Assembly: GCA_965206975.1 (NCBI GenBank)
Contig: OZ242253.1
Span: forward strand, 310,001 to 374,000
Reading direction: 5' to 3'
DNA from: JAAXGI01 sp965206975
GTDB lineage: Bacteria > Gemmatimonadota > Gemmatimonadetes > Longimicrobiales > Gaopeijiaceae
DNA length: 64,000 bases
The notes beneath the pieces were generated by a model. That model searched no databases, was not told the origin of the DNA, and saw nothing but the letters and a program-made list of their open reading frames with translations. The position numbers and the translations under genes were made by a program. This document shows, in pieces, positions 63,502 to 64,000 of this stretch (the first letter of the stretch is position 1; each line of letters opens with the position of its first letter).

Positions 63502-64000
63502 TTGCCCACCAGCCCGCTGCGGAGTCCCCGCTTCCATTCCTGGACAGGGCCGCGCAGCGACTCCCCGGAAACGCCGGGCGCCCCGTAGCGAATGCGTCCC
63601 CCGGCCCCCTCGAACCCTGGAGAATCGGGCGCGTCCTGGCCCCTGCCACATGGGCGCACCCTGCGGTCATGGCGGTGGCGTTGTGCCATCTTGTTCGGAA
63701 CGAGGTGGAAGGTCCTGCCGAACCGCTGCCGATCCCACGGGCCCGCCCATGGGCTCGACCGCCCACCGGAGACATCCGGTCGGGCGGGAGCACTGCCGCA
63801 TCGCGATCCGGCAGTCGGGCAGTGCAGTGCGGGATCCGAACATGGCTATCGTTGGTGCGCTCCTCCCCGCCAACACGAGGCGAAGGCCAGCCGGTCACGG
63901 GCCATGCGGGAACCGGGTCCCCGTCACCGCCGAGGCGGCACACTCACCCCTCAGTATTATGGGGCATCGAGCGCGGCGTCGCGCCATCAACATTGAGGGG
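63502..64000. other. gap at the window end; conserved leader of gene A
   Basis: About 500 bases. The first 90 match 47480-47590 (shared CTTCCATTCCTGGACAGGGC), the leader of the disrupted relative. Beyond about 63600 I see no gene, RNA or mobile-element motif that I can support. Confidence 0.35.

Noticed and set aside
63592..63996. 134-codon plus-strand reading at the window end
   Set aside because: Arginine/proline-rich composition typical of a non-coding high-GC frame; no homologous motif.

Overview
The window is about 62% GC and looks like a chromosomal accessory region from a bacterium of the Gemmatimonadota, or a close relative. Supporting families are a DUF5916/CBM9-like outer-membrane protein, an ADOP-type FtsX/MacB permease next to a PadR regulator, a DUF4159 protein, a PQQ-type sugar dehydrogenase, an S51/cyanophycinase-like peptidase, and many lipoproteins and secreted proteins of unknown role. 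The lineage is inferred from gene content, not proven.

Layout. 1-5 kb: start of a c-type cytochrome gene leaving the window, a secreted protein with a decayed neighbouring paralogue, an integrase relic, BioY downstream of a frameshifted DUF2203 gene, and a two-domain VOC protein. 5.06-6.72 kb: an IS1380 element with terminal inverted repeats. 7-9.2 kb: an AbiEi/AbiEii-type toxin-antitoxin pair and a higA relic. 9.2-25 kb: the main block of housekeeping-like genes (ADP-ribosylglycohydrolase, frameshifted short-chain fatty acid transporter, Phd/PIN pair, two secreted peptidases, HAD phosphatase, DUF697 membrane protein, DUF5916 protein, SDR). 25-29.4 kb: a truncated DUF4143 ATPase, integrase and IS21 relics, and a second AbiE-type operon with an operator/promoter in an AT-rich patch. 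29.4-44 kb: ADOP permease with PadR, LRR lipoprotein, IS256 copies flanking a PQQ sugar dehydrogenase, several decayed genes, an NHL beta-propeller protein, and a trypsin-like lipoprotein with a collagen-like stretch.

44-53 kb is a mobile-element graveyard: IS21, IS110, IS3 and integrase relics, a hicA fragment, a complete IS256-family element that disrupts one copy of an unusual recombinase-derived gene pair, a LysR regulator, and a higBA plus integrase module bracketed by about 52-bp inverted repeats. 53-57.6 kb holds a zinc-peptidase lipoprotein, a DUF433/DUF5615 pair and a membrane-protein/XRE operon. 57.6-64 kb holds mobC/relaxase and hsdM relics, a second higBA, a LuxR-type regulator, a cytochrome P450, and an intact copy of the recombinase-derived pair.

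Two themes dominate. Toxin-antitoxin modules are dense: two AbiE-type, two intact higBA, Phd/PIN, DUF433/DUF5615, plus higA and hicA remnants. Many genes are frameshifted or truncated, and three of the frameshifts lie in G/C homopolymers, so some apparent pseudogenes may be sequence errors. The most unusual item is the gene pair at 62.2-63.5 kb: a stand-alone excisionase-like HTH protein followed by an integrase-like DNA-binding protein in which the same HTH module stands where the catalytic domain should be. It recurs, disrupted, at 44.8-47.5 kb.
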